A stretch of DNA of 64,000 nt from CBDCUW01 sp963734865. Its GTDB lineage: Bacteria > Planctomycetota > Planctomycetia > Pirellulales > Pirellulaceae. Where the stretch lies: assembly GCA_963734865.1 (NCBI GenBank), contig CAVTIV010000014.1:310001-374000 (forward strand). Reading direction: 5' to 3'. The position numbers were made by a program, and so were the translations under genes. The notes under the pieces were generated by a model. It was not told where the DNA came from and did not search any database. It saw nothing but the letters and a program-made list of their open reading frames with translations. Below are positions 1 to 8,802 of this stretch, piece by piece (position 1 is the stretch's first letter; each line of letters opens with the position of its first letter).

Positions 1-221
1 GACGGTCTCTACCCGGGATGAACGGAACGGGCCACCATGGTCCCGATCGCGTGATGTTTTGAACAGTCTACTCGCGCTGCTGCGAGAAACTCGCCTGAGG
101 TGCCACACCATCACCGATCGATTCAATTGCCCGACAAGTTATTCCGATTATTTCGCCACCGACTAGATCGGGCAAATCGAGCGTGATGTTCGAGAGATGT
201 TGGCAGGTGAAAAGACCAACG
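1..221. other. Left edge, no supported gene
   Basis: I see no gene I can support here. One plus-strand frame is open from base 2 to a stop near 166 and could be the tail of a gene cut by the window edge, but it has no recognisable motif. A minus-strand stretch is also open over part of this region, equally without a start or motif. Confidence 0.3.
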
Positions 222-250
222 AAAAAAGCCCCAGACTTTTCGCTGGGGCC
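222..250 (-). terminator. Rho-independent terminator of the PEP-CTERM gene
   Basis: Read on the minus strand, arms GCCCCAG/CTGGGGC (plus 228-234 and 243-249) enclose an 8-base loop and are followed by a run of six T. It lies about 30 bases beyond the stop of the PEP-CTERM gene and points the right way to end its transcript. Confidence 0.85.
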
Positions 251-282
251 TTGTTCACGCGACGTTTTGCAATTGAACGGTA

Positions 283-954
283 CTAAGCTGAAACGACGAC
301 GCTCTCTTCCTTGCTGCGACGACGACGGCAGAAGCCGACACCCCCGACCGCCAGGACACTACCAACCGCCAGCAATAACGAGCCAGGCTCCGGAACGGCG
401 ACCAAACTGTTGTTGAGAGTAAAGGCCGCAACCGCACCGCCAACAAAAGTTGACCGGCGGACTTCAAGTGCCAGTCCAGTGACGGCACCAAGGACCGTAG
501 GATTGCTGAAGCCCGCCCCACTGAATAGCAACGTGGTGGGGCTCACTGTGTCTTTGTACGATTGTGACGATTGGGCACTGCCACCGGCACCCGTTGCGAT
601 CAGTCGAACATTCAAATCAATATTGTCCGTCGTCGCGGCGGAATCGATCGAGACCCGGAAGGCAGTCAGTAGCGACAGAAAATCAATCGGAGTCGTGAAG
701 CTATAGGTCGACCTGAAGCCATCGTTATTGGAGGCATCCGTGACGCTGACGGAGCCGCCACCGACGGCGACGGTCGAGTTGTAGGAACGCACGATTCGAT
801 CAAAACTATTCGGGGACACGCTCTGACTCGCGCCAATCACGCTTGAGTCTGTCCCCACCGATACCGCGGTTGTGAAATCGTCAATGATGAATTCCGCTCG
901 GCTGGCCGAGAGGGAAACAGTGGCAAGGCATCCACAAAGAAGCAAGCGAAGCAT
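283..954 (-). CDS. PEP-CTERM sorting domain protein
   Basis: Secreted 223-residue protein. Residues 1-20 form a signal peptide (hydrophobic LLLCGCLATVSLSA, then SRA). The middle is rich in Ser, Thr, Val and Gly and looks like a beta-rich extracellular domain with no catalytic motif that I recognise. Residues 185-223 have the full PEP-CTERM layout: VPEPGS, a hydrophobic segment, then CRRRR and a short polar tail. In other bacteria this signal is processed by an exosortase and the genes accompany EPS loci. That fits the adjacent cluster, although no exosortase gene lies in this window. A clear terminator follows, so it is probably its own transcription unit. Confidence 0.85.
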   Translation of the reverse strand: MLRLLLCGCLATVSLSASRAEFIIDDFTTAVSVGTDSSVIGASQSVSPNSFDRIVRSYNSTVAVGGGSVSVTDASNNDGFRSTYSFTTPIDFLSLLTAFRVSIDSAATTDNIDLNVRLIATGAGGSAQSSQSYKDTVSPTTLLFSGAGFSNPTVLGAVTGLALEVRRSTFVGGAVAAFTLNNSLVAVPEPGSLLLAVGSVLAVGGVGFCRRRRSKEESVVVSA

Positions 955-1083
955 GATGGTTGTTTACAAATCGTGGTCGTTCGGGGTTGAGTAACTCAGT
1001 CTATTCAGCGCAATTTGGTCGTCAATCGTACAGGTGACAAAATCACCCTAAATCGCCTTTCCTTCCTGGTCGTCCGTCTCGGA

Positions 1084-1662
1084 TCACTCTCCACCGAGTG
1101 TGTCCGGCTCATCGCTCGCGCGGCGGCCGATGACCGAGCCAGCAACCACCACCGATTGGGATGGGACGTTGGCTCCGGGTAACAATGTCGCGCGACAACA
1201 GATCCAGACCGATTCACCGACGGTCACCGGTTCGACACGCAAGCGAAAGTCGGGACGACGAAATTCATGGGTGCCGGTACAAACGTACACTCCCTGGGAA
1301 AGGCAACTGTGCGAGCCCACGGTAACGACGGCGAGGTTGTCAATCCAGACCTCCTGCCCAATCCAGCAGTGATCGCCGAGTTCCAGTCGCCAGGGAAACT
1401 TGATCCGCACGTTGGGCTTGATAACGACGCCTCGCCCCAGAGTCGCGCCAAACCAGCGAAGGAGCATTACCTTGAGGGCCGAGCAGGGGAACACGCCGTT
1501 CTCGAAGCACAGCAGGCTTACCAGGTACCACAGCACCCGGACCACGGGTGTCCGCCCGGGGCTCCACGGACCGCGATCGTATTTCGACAGGTCCCAAGGT
1601 GACTCGACGGAAATCTCCGACTGGCTTTGCCTGCTTGTGGTTCGATTCGGTTGATCCAGCAT
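1084..1662 (-). CDS. WcaF-like hexapeptide acetyltransferase
   Basis: Putative sugar O-acetyltransferase of 192 residues, close to the usual size of the colanic-acid WcaF family. A hydrophobic N-terminal helix (WYLVSLLCFENGVF) precedes a left-handed beta-helix with repeats such as VVIKPNVRIKFPWRLELGDH, WIGQEVWIDNL and VTVGSHSCLS. It also has the family's conserved CTGTHEF segment, around residue 130, and a following VGESVWI coil. Acetyl-CoA as donor is known for the family; the acceptor here is not visible. The ATG lies 9 bases after the preceding GT stop. It is the last gene of the long EPS operon. Confidence 0.85.
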   Translation of the reverse strand: MLDQPNRTTSRQSQSEISVESPWDLSKYDRGPWSPGRTPVVRVLWYLVSLLCFENGVFPCSALKVMLLRWFGATLGRGVVIKPNVRIKFPWRLELGDHCWIGQEVWIDNLAVVTVGSHSCLSQGVYVCTGTHEFRRPDFRLRVEPVTVGESVWICCRATLLPGANVPSQSVVVAGSVIGRRASDEPDTLGGE

Positions 1663-1671
1663 GATGAATGG

Positions 1672-2835
1672 TTATCCGAACCGTTCGAGCAACCGCTCGA
1701 ACGCTTGGCTTGTCTTCTTCCAATGGAACCGTGATCTGACGCAATCGATCGCAGCTTCGGCCATGGCCGATCGGGTCTCAGGATCATTCAGCAGGCGACA
1801 CGTAAGGGTTGCGACACTTGCTGAGTCTAACTCGCAAGCAACGGCCGCTTGATCGAGGACCAATGGTTGCCAAATGTTAACCCGCCGGCTGATCACGGCG
1901 GGCGTTCCGCTGGCCAGCGCCTCGACCACGGCCAAGCCGAAATTCTCTTGGTAGGACGGCAGCAGGAACAGGTCGGCCGCGGCCAATGCCCCCCATTTGT
2001 CGCGGCCGTTGAGCATCCCGGTAAAAATAACGGATTCGCTGATCGAATGATTCTTGACGGAGTTCTTCAGGTCGGTCACGAAATCGTCGGATCCCTCGCC
2101 GGCGATGATCAATCGAGCATCGGCAATCTGTTGCGAGATCAACTTCCAAGCCGGGATCAGCAGATCGAGACCCTTTTTCGGATGGAGTCGTCCTAAGAAC
2201 ACGGCGCACTGCTTGCCCTTCAGTTGCGGATACTTCGTCAAGAACTCGCTGGCCAACGTTGCTCGCGCATCGGGTGGCCAATCGGTGCCCAAGGGGGCAA
2301 TGACACCGGCGGGTAATCGGCGAACGGATTGTCGCGCCAAAGTCTGTTCCGCTTCGTTGGTATAGACCATCGCCTGGGCGTCACGGATGACGGGCCATTC
2401 CACAAGCGGTCCATACAATCGTTTTTTCCATCTGCCACGCGCCATCGAATGGGGGTCGAGCATCCCGTGCGGCATCACCACGTAGGGGATCGAGTGTTTT
2501 CGACAGGCTCGCATTGCGGACAAAGTCGGCCAATTCCAACAACCGTGAACCGCTACCATGCGAGCATCCGTCACCGCTCGATCGAGCAGAGATCCGAGCT
2601 CGTTTTGCCAGGCATATTCTCCGAGCCGGGCACCCGAAATGATTTGAATTTCCTCGGTCGAGCCAATGGACGCGATCCAAGCCGTATCACCCGGCGGCGC
2701 GCAGGCATCGGTTGAGATGACACGCGATCGTACACCGGCGCGCCGCATCTCCTCGACCAGACGCTGCACGACGACCGGTGGCCCGCCCGAGAGCGGGTGG
2801 TAGTAGGGCACGACGTGCAAAATATCAGCCTTCAA
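1672..2835 (-). CDS. Glycosyltransferase family 4
   Basis: GT-B fold glycosyltransferase, 387 residues, full length. The N-terminal Rossmann domain opens with ILHVVPYYHPLSGGPP, typical of retaining GT4 enzymes that act on lipid-linked sugars. The donor-binding half has FLGRLHPKKGLDLLIPAW and the E-x7-E region PSYQENFGLAVVEALASGTP, near residues 290-312. The donor sugar and linkage cannot be read from the sequence. Its ATG overlaps the end of the upstream GT4 gene by 11 bases, implying coupled translation in the EPS operon. Confidence 0.88.
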   Translation of the reverse strand: MKADILHVVPYYHPLSGGPPVVVQRLVEEMRRAGVRSRVISTDACAPPGDTAWIASIGSTEEIQIISGARLGEYAWQNELGSLLDRAVTDARMVAVHGCWNWPTLSAMRACRKHSIPYVVMPHGMLDPHSMARGRWKKRLYGPLVEWPVIRDAQAMVYTNEAEQTLARQSVRRLPAGVIAPLGTDWPPDARATLASEFLTKYPQLKGKQCAVFLGRLHPKKGLDLLIPAWKLISQQIADARLIIAGEGSDDFVTDLKNSVKNHSISESVIFTGMLNGRDKWGALAAADLFLLPSYQENFGLAVVEALASGTPAVISRRVNIWQPLVLDQAAVACELDSASVATLTCRLLNDPETRSAMAEAAIDCVRSRFHWKKTSQAFERLLERFG

Positions 2836-4081
2836 TCGCCGCCCCTTGTTGGGTGCCAGAGGCCATCGCGGAACGATAAACTCGCAGCGTTCCCGAGGCC
2901 ATCGATGTCAGGCTGAAACAATCTCGCCATCGACTCCAGGCCGCTTGTCCGAACGTCGCGAGTTGTTCTTGTGAGTCACCCAACTGCTCGATGCGAGAGA
3001 CCCACTGCGGAAGCGATTCGCCGTCACACACGAAGCCGGTCCGCTGATCCTGCACCGCTTCGGCGACACCGTCGACTGCGGACACGACGCAAGGTAGTCC
3101 CGCGGCCATCGCTTCGAGAATCGCGAACGGGAACCCTTCGTAGCGAGACGGCAAAACGAAAGCGTCGAAACCCGCTAGCAGCTGTCTCGCATCGCTTCGC
3201 CATCCGGCGATCAAGAAGCGATCTTGCAGACCCAAGGTCTCGATACGCTGTTCCAATTCGCCTCGTAACCGACCATCACCAATCCAAATGAACCGATAAC
3301 GGGCATCGAGTTTCGCCAAGATTTCGGCTGCCATCAGAGGGTTTTTTTGGTCCTCGATTCGGGCGACTGTCCCCAGCACGAAGTCATGGTTGGAGCAATT
3401 CCAAGCACCACGGATCCCTATGCGATCCGCCACGGGTGCAGCATCGACGCCATTGGGGACCGCGAAGCAGGTCGTGTCACGGTCGCAGCCGGCCATGAAT
3501 TCAAGAAAGTCTTGTCGGCAGCGGTGGGCCACGCAGATGGTGTGAAAACGTTCGGAGCGTAGCACAAGCCGCGAGAAATGGTCGCGAACCGTTCCGCCAG
3601 TCGCGCCCAATGTCTCGGCCGATCGTGTGACATGGATCGTGCTGACCAGAGGAACGGAGAGTCGCGCCAATACGCGCAGTAAGTCCAAGCCGTCTTCGAG
3701 ATTCTGCTTATTCAGATGCACAACATCCGGCTGCAGCTTCGCCACCAAGGGCGGCAAACACTTGGATGCCCCCCGGTCGAACAGGCTGCCGAATCCACGC
3801 AGTCGACGGTCGTAAGTATTCGTCAGCGGCAGTCGATGGACCGACGCGAATGGTTCCAGCAATTCGGCCAGTTGATCCATCCGCTGATGCCCGGACATCG
3901 CAACATGCACCTCGTGTCCGGCATCCAAGAGTCCCTCCGCGAGTCCGACCAGATACAGTTCACCGCCGCCGTGTGAACCGCTGGACGACGACACCAATAG
4001 AACTCGCAATGAGGTCTCGGCGGAATCGGATTCATCGACGACGCGATTCAACAAGTCACCTGGGATAACAGCTGGTACCAT
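2825..4081 (-). CDS. Glycosyltransferase family 4
   Basis: GT4 enzyme of about 418 residues. The frame stays open to 4450, but the first 120 codons there are an Arg-rich antisense-like stretch overlapping the upstream gene, so I place the start at the ATG at 4081 (MVPAVIPGD). The N-terminal half has VLLVSSSSGSHGGGELYLVG. The C-terminal half has GTVARIEDQKNPLMAAEIL and LPSRYEGFPFAILEAMAAG, containing the E-x7-E motif. It overlaps the upstream GT gene by 34 bases and the downstream one by 11. The sugar transferred is unknown. Confidence 0.87.
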   Translation of the reverse strand: MVPAVIPGDLLNRVVDESDSAETSLRVLLVSSSSGSHGGGELYLVGLAEGLLDAGHEVHVAMSGHQRMDQLAELLEPFASVHRLPLTNTYDRRLRGFGSLFDRGASKCLPPLVAKLQPDVVHLNKQNLEDGLDLLRVLARLSVPLVSTIHVTRSAETLGATGGTVRDHFSRLVLRSERFHTICVAHRCRQDFLEFMAGCDRDTTCFAVPNGVDAAPVADRIGIRGAWNCSNHDFVLGTVARIEDQKNPLMAAEILAKLDARYRFIWIGDGRLRGELEQRIETLGLQDRFLIAGWRSDARQLLAGFDAFVLPSRYEGFPFAILEAMAAGLPCVVSAVDGVAEAVQDQRTGFVCDGESLPQWVSRIEQLGDSQEQLATFGQAAWSRWRDCFSLTSMASGTLRVYRSAMASGTQQGAAIEG

Positions 4082-5163
4082 TTTTCGACTGCCGCCGCCG
4101 GCTTGATCTCGTCGGCGATCTGTCGCGACCGTTGACTGAAGGATTCGATGAGCGCGGGTTCGATGAGGAACCGCTCCATTGCCGATTCCAACTGATCGGC
4201 GTTTTGCGCGTCGATCACGAATCCGTTTCCTTCCTGCTCGACCAAATCGTTCGATGCTCCCACCGCAGCGGTGACAATGACCGGCAAGCCGGCGCCGATC
4301 GCTTGGTTGACCACGACGCCCCAGCCATCGTGTCGCGATGGCAGTACGAACACGTCGGCGGCATGAAAGAACGGGGGGAGTTGGTCGATTTGCTGAAAAC
4401 CGGCAAACCGGATTTGATTCACCGCAGTCGCCGATAGCTGTGATTGCCACTGCTCGCGAAAGGGTCCTTCACCAACGAGCGTTAGCGTCGCACCAGGGTA
4501 TCGCGAGGCGATCGCCGTAAACGCCTGCAACAGACAATCCACTCCCTTGCGAGGAATGATCTGGCCGCAATACAGAAATCGTGTCTCGCCGTTGCGAGCG
4601 GACGCGGTGCCGCCGCTAAACGGCGTCAAATCGCAGACGTAGGGTATGTTCACCACGGGCATTCGATCACCGATCATTGAAGCGTAGTGTGACGCGGCAT
4701 GCGACCCAACCGCGGCGATTGCCGATGCTTTTCGCAGCGGCTTCTGGGCGAGCGATCGAAGTCGCCTGCCGAGCCAATTGCGTGCCTCGAGGCCGGGAAT
4801 CTCGCCCATGAATACCCACGGGCGACCCGTCCGATTCAACCACCTCTGAACTCGCTGCTGCGAAAGGCCGGCATAGCCAACCACGACCGTGACGTCGCCG
4901 GGATCCGCGGCGACCGCCGCTACCACGCCCGGATTGTCGTGCAATCGTGCACCTCGAAACCAATAGAACCTCCCCGAAAGAACTGTCGCATATTCAGGCA
5001 GCTGACGGTCCGCCCAATGAGTGTCGGGGGCGGCGCTTTCCAAATACAACACGCGCAGACGAATTCGCGGATCGCCATTCATCGCATCAAACAAGTCGGT
5101 CATGTAGGGCGATGGCATGACCGCCAGAAAGGTTACGTTCAACGGGCGATTTTGTGATGTCAA
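4048..5163 (-). CDS. Glycosyltransferase family 4
   Basis: GT4 enzyme of about 371 residues. The donor domain shows LYCGQIIPRKGVDCLLQAF and LPSRHDGWGVVVNQAIGAG, and the N-terminal domain begins NVTFLAVMPSPYMTDLF. The start is uncertain. The frame is open back to 5271, but that would overlap the sulfotransferase gene by 95 bases with unfamily-like residues. TTG at 5163 or 5142, or ATG at 5118, fit better; I chose 5163, 13 bases beyond the sulfotransferase stop. Part of the EPS operon; specificity not predictable. Confidence 0.83.
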   Translation of the reverse strand: MTSQNRPLNVTFLAVMPSPYMTDLFDAMNGDPRIRLRVLYLESAAPDTHWADRQLPEYATVLSGRFYWFRGARLHDNPGVVAAVAADPGDVTVVVGYAGLSQQRVQRWLNRTGRPWVFMGEIPGLEARNWLGRRLRSLAQKPLRKASAIAAVGSHAASHYASMIGDRMPVVNIPYVCDLTPFSGGTASARNGETRFLYCGQIIPRKGVDCLLQAFTAIASRYPGATLTLVGEGPFREQWQSQLSATAVNQIRFAGFQQIDQLPPFFHAADVFVLPSRHDGWGVVVNQAIGAGLPVIVTAAVGASNDLVEQEGNGFVIDAQNADQLESAMERFLIEPALIESFSQRSRQIADEIKPAAAVEKWYQLLSQVTC

Positions 5164-5176
5164 ATTCGGCGGACGC

Positions 5177-6064
5177 TCAAGTAATCCAACGGCGGACGAT
5201 CCCTTTGGCCGAGCTCCATGCTCGGTATGGCCGGTCCCAAACTCGTTGGTATCGGCGATTGCCAAGCACAAACTGCGTCAATTCCCTCTCAAAATCGACT
5301 CCGGCAGCGGATACCTTTTCGGCAAACAACTCTCGTACGTATCGGTACAGCTCAATCTCCCACCGCTGACGAATCTCCAGTTGCCGACGTAAGTCCTCGG
5401 AGATTGGTTGCCTGGAACCCGATTGGCCTTCGTTTTGTCGAAGGTAATAGCTGTGTCGCCAACCCAATTCGCGTCCCAACAGCAACACAAACGCGTCGAA
5501 CTGATCCAACGGCGCCGCCAACAAAAACTCTTCCCGCAAAATCCGTTTGCCACGATCGAGAAGCTGTTGATCACAGCACCCGTACCCGCTGCGGTCGAGA
5601 AAAAAATCTGTTTCGTTGCCGATGATGAAACGCAGCTGCCCGTTATCCAGTTCGTGCAATTCTGTATCAAGCAAGAATTGCTCGATCGTCTTTCCTTGCG
5701 CGTGCGAATGATAAAAAGCGTGTGGCGTATCTCGCGAATAATAGTACAGCGAGACCAAGCGATCGATCGGTTCACGTAAGACGGTGATATAGGTGCTCGG
5801 AGACGGCAACAGCGTGTGCACACCGTAACCGAAATGCCCCGCAAAATATCGACGTGAAGCGGGCAGACGACCCGCGGCATCTTGGATCGGAAGACCTTCC
5901 AGGCTTTGACGCTTGAGCCTTGTGATTGCACGCGACCATACCGAGGGTCCGTAGCGAGCACGCAGCATCCGCTGCAATGTCATCCCGCCCGTCTTTTGAA
6001 TATGGACAAAGATCAAAAAGGGATCCGCTTTCATCGTCGGCGTCGTGAACGGTGGATTGTGCAC
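5177..6064 (-). CDS. Sulfotransferase family 2 protein
   Basis: Predicted PAPS-dependent carbohydrate sulfotransferase, 295 residues. The 5'-phosphosulfate-binding loop is FVHIQKTGGMTLQRML (about residues 19-34) and the 3'-phosphate-binding segment is TVLREPIDRLVSLYYYSRDTP (about 95-115). Both are hallmarks of the heparan-sulfate/bacterial family 2 fold. There is no signal peptide or membrane segment, so sulfation would be cytosolic. It lies between a Wzy-like polymerase (6 bases away) and a GT. This suggests that the repeat unit or a lipid-linked intermediate is sulfated; the acceptor is an inference. ATG at 6034 is an alternative start. Confidence 0.85.
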   Translation of the reverse strand: MHNPPFTTPTMKADPFLIFVHIQKTGGMTLQRMLRARYGPSVWSRAITRLKRQSLEGLPIQDAAGRLPASRRYFAGHFGYGVHTLLPSPSTYITVLREPIDRLVSLYYYSRDTPHAFYHSHAQGKTIEQFLLDTELHELDNGQLRFIIGNETDFFLDRSGYGCCDQQLLDRGKRILREEFLLAAPLDQFDAFVLLLGRELGWRHSYYLRQNEGQSGSRQPISEDLRRQLEIRQRWEIELYRYVRELFAEKVSAAGVDFERELTQFVLGNRRYQRVWDRPYRAWSSAKGIVRRWIT

Positions 6065-6070
6065 GCTCGG

Positions 6071-7466
6071 CTAACTCGTACTCGATGCCGACTTCGGTGA
6101 TACAACCGACTTGGGTGGCGCACTTTCAACGGGATTGATGATCGCCGGCGATTTCTGCGGCAATGCCTTTCGATTGCCGATCAAAACCAGCAACACGTAG
6201 AAGGAGATCATCCCGTAATAGATCGGCATCGCGAAAGACCTTCCGGTCAGGAAGATCACCGCCAGACCGGCGCTGAACATGACAAATCGAATCAGCGTCT
6301 GCGGACCACTCTGCCACATCGAGTCCCAGCTCTTGACGATCCAGCCATAGATGAAACTGATCAGCAGAATTCCCGGAACGCCAAAGTTCCAATACATTTC
6401 GCCAAACACGCCAGGACTGCGCGTCAGATAAGCCTCGCCGGTATTCGCGTCGATCTCGTTACGCAGCACAGCCAGTTTCAAACCGGCATCCCCGCTCGGC
6501 TTGGAAGGCCATAAAAATCGTGGGATCGGGTTGACGATCTGCGAAAAATAGGTGCTACCGTACTCAAAGTCATAGTATTCGGGCACAGTACCGGCCAAGA
6601 ACATCAATTCCTGGAACATTTCAAAGCCGATGTATTCGGCCTCGACTTCGGTCGTGAGTGTCATCTCCCGTTTGCCGCGGTTTTCGACCGAGAAGGCCGA
6701 CCACCAGAGACCGATCAAGACCAATGCGGGAACGCCCAAGTAAAGCAACAGCGACTGTTGACGCCGGGGTCGAAGAAAAAAGATCGCGGCGCAGACAGGC
6801 AGGATCACCGGCAATAGTGCCGAGCGCAGTCCATGTGCTTAACGCCGTCATGAACATCCACAGAATGAAGATCGCCGAAACCGAACGCCGAAAACCACTC
6901 TGACGGGCATCGACTGCCACTACCACCGCGACCGGAATCGCCGCCTTCAAGAACATTCGCAGTTCGAGAAATGCCGATTGCACGCCCCCGTATCGTCCCC
7001 GAGTAAAGCTGCCGGACCAACGTTTGCCGAACCGGAATGCAGATGCAAAGATCTCCCAAAGATCAAAATGCGACAGCACAATCAACGGCAAAAATCCAAT
7101 CGCCAAGCTGATGCAGAGAATCTTCCAAACAACCTGAGGACGATCCAACTGCTCAAGCCGCCGACCGAAATCATTGAATAGCTTGCCGGGCGTCATGTAG
7201 TATCCGCACAGAAACGACGCGGTGCCGGCCCAGAGCAAGACCATCGCCCAGTTGTAGGCACGTTGCGGATAGATTCGCACTTCGCGCGATAGCAGCAGCG
7301 CCTCGAGAAGATACCAAAAGAAGATCGTCAGCAACGTAACGTTTCTGGCCGACGCGAACCGAAGCGCACCGTTTTTCAGATCGCCGATCAAGAGCCCTCC
7401 GACGACGACCGCCAAAACGACCGCCAATGTGCGGTCGAGTTCAAGAATGGAATCGCTTAGTTCCAT
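6071..7466 (-). CDS. Wzy-like oligosaccharide repeat-unit polymerase (frameshifted)
   Basis: Polytopic membrane protein of about 464 residues once a frameshift is bridged. The N-terminal frame (7466 to about 6830) gives many hydrophobic helices. The C-terminal frame (about 6830 to 6071) carries GSTYFSQIVNPIPRFLWPSKP, a segment typical of O-antigen polymerases, plus more helices. Dropping one base near 6833 joins the halves and creates STGLRSALLPVILP, matching the usual T-G-x-R-x-x-L-L loop of Wzy proteins. The length is 3n+1, as expected for one extra base. The role would be polymerising the EPS repeat unit in the inner membrane. Confidence 0.8.
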
Positions 7467-7548
7467 GTACGGTCTGGCCGGAAAGGTATCCCGCCGATAT
7501 TGGTAGCGGTCGATTTGCTCATCGGATCATTCAACAAAGAGGCGGCGG

Positions 7549-8802
7549 TCATTGCCATGATTCGAGGATTTCGCCTAAACGCCTGGCATGTGTATCCCAA
7601 CTGAAACGCCGCGCCGACTCGGCCGCGCGAATCCCCATCTCCACCGCCCGCTCTCGATCCTTGGCCAGCGTATCCAAGTGGCTTGCCAGCGTTTCAACGT
7701 CCGAGGGTTCCATGATGAATCCGTCGACGCCCTCAGTAATCATCTCCGGACCGGCCGAGTGTGTGCTGGCAATCACTGGCATCCCGGTCGCCATCGCTTC
7801 GGGAATGACCAACCCGAAGCCTTCAAATACGGAAGGTAGCACCAACACATCCGCCGCCTGCATTTCTTGAACCACGCCTGCCTGATTGAGTTTGCCGTGG
7901 TACTGAAAGTGATTGCGATAGGCATCAAGCGGTGAAGCTTCTGCGGGCAAGGGACCGACCAGAACCAGCTCGATATTGCTGCTGGCCAACTGTTTGATAG
8001 CTTCCAGCAAATACTTGATTCCCTTGCGCTGGCCGATGCCACCAACAAATAGCACTCGCAGCGGTCCCTCAATCGTGCGGCGTTTGAACTGGAACAGTTC
8101 GACATCGGCCCCCAAAGGAAGTGTCGTGATCCGCTCGTCGGGAATCCCAACCTCCTGCAGAGAACGCCGAGTGAACTGACTCGCGACGACGCAACGGTCC
8201 GCACGATGCGGCTCCTGCTCGAGCCTTTCATGATACCAAGGCGGAAAGTCAAAATTACTGATCGTCGCCGCCCATTCGGGATGCCGCTCGGCCTCCTCGC
8301 GAAGAACACGCTCGGCCATTGTGACGTGAGCGGTCGCCAGTTCTAGTACCGCGACGCGACCGGCCGCTCGTGCGGCACTCAAACTTTCCAGACAACTCCC
8401 CTGAAACCCCCAAAAGACGGGACATTGCCGGGCAAACCTTGTCGCCACCCAGCGATCAAAGTTGGCGTCACGGCGCAGCACGGACCGATCTGCGAGCGGA
8501 CCGTTGCCAACCAACGAACGACAGACGATCTCGGGCAGCTCGTAACGCCACCTGCGAGTGACTTTCGCGGAAGGAATTCCTGCCAATGTCCGCTTGCCGA
8601 GCCAGGCGTTCAGCCGCGCCGACTTCGCGATCAATTTATCCGGCCAGCGATCGGGCTTGTAATAGCTGCTGGTCACCAGCTGTGCTAAACGCCCCAGACG
8701 ATGCAAGGATAATGCATGTCGATAGGCGTGTTGCTTGCCCGAATGCGAGACAAGAACGTCGGCACCGGAGCCAGGAAACGATTGGGAAGAATCTCGATTC
8801 AC
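7549..8802 (-). CDS. Glycosyltransferase family 4
   Basis: GT4 enzyme of about 417 residues. The donor domain has VLFVGGIGQRKGIKYLLEAI and LPSVFEGFGLVIPEAMATG with the E-x7-E motif. The N-terminal domain contains ADVLVSHSGKQHAYRHALSL and a positively charged patch. I choose GTG at 8802, which overlaps the preceding stop as GTGA, over the longer start at 8817. An 82-base gap separates it from the Wzy-like gene downstream. Substrate unknown. Confidence 0.86.
   Translation of the reverse strand: MNRDSSQSFPGSGADVLVSHSGKQHAYRHALSLHRLGRLAQLVTSSYYKPDRWPDKLIAKSARLNAWLGKRTLAGIPSAKVTRRWRYELPEIVCRSLVGNGPLADRSVLRRDANFDRWVATRFARQCPVFWGFQGSCLESLSAARAAGRVAVLELATAHVTMAERVLREEAERHPEWAATISNFDFPPWYHERLEQEPHRADRCVVASQFTRRSLQEVGIPDERITTLPLGADVELFQFKRRTIEGPLRVLFVGGIGQRKGIKYLLEAIKQLASSNIELVLVGPLPAEASPLDAYRNHFQYHGKLNQAGVVQEMQAADVLVLPSVFEGFGLVIPEAMATGMPVIASTHSAGPEMITEGVDGFIMEPSDVETLASHLDTLAKDRERAVEMGIRAAESARRFSWDTHARRLGEILESWQ

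Noticed and set aside
2..166. Open plus-strand frame at the left edge
   Set aside because: Only about 54 codons with no motif; too little to call a partial gene.
4082..4450. N-terminal extension of the GT4 at 2825-4081
   Set aside because: The 123 extra codons are Arg-rich, lack GT features and overlap most of the end of the upstream gene; ATG 4081 fits the family start.
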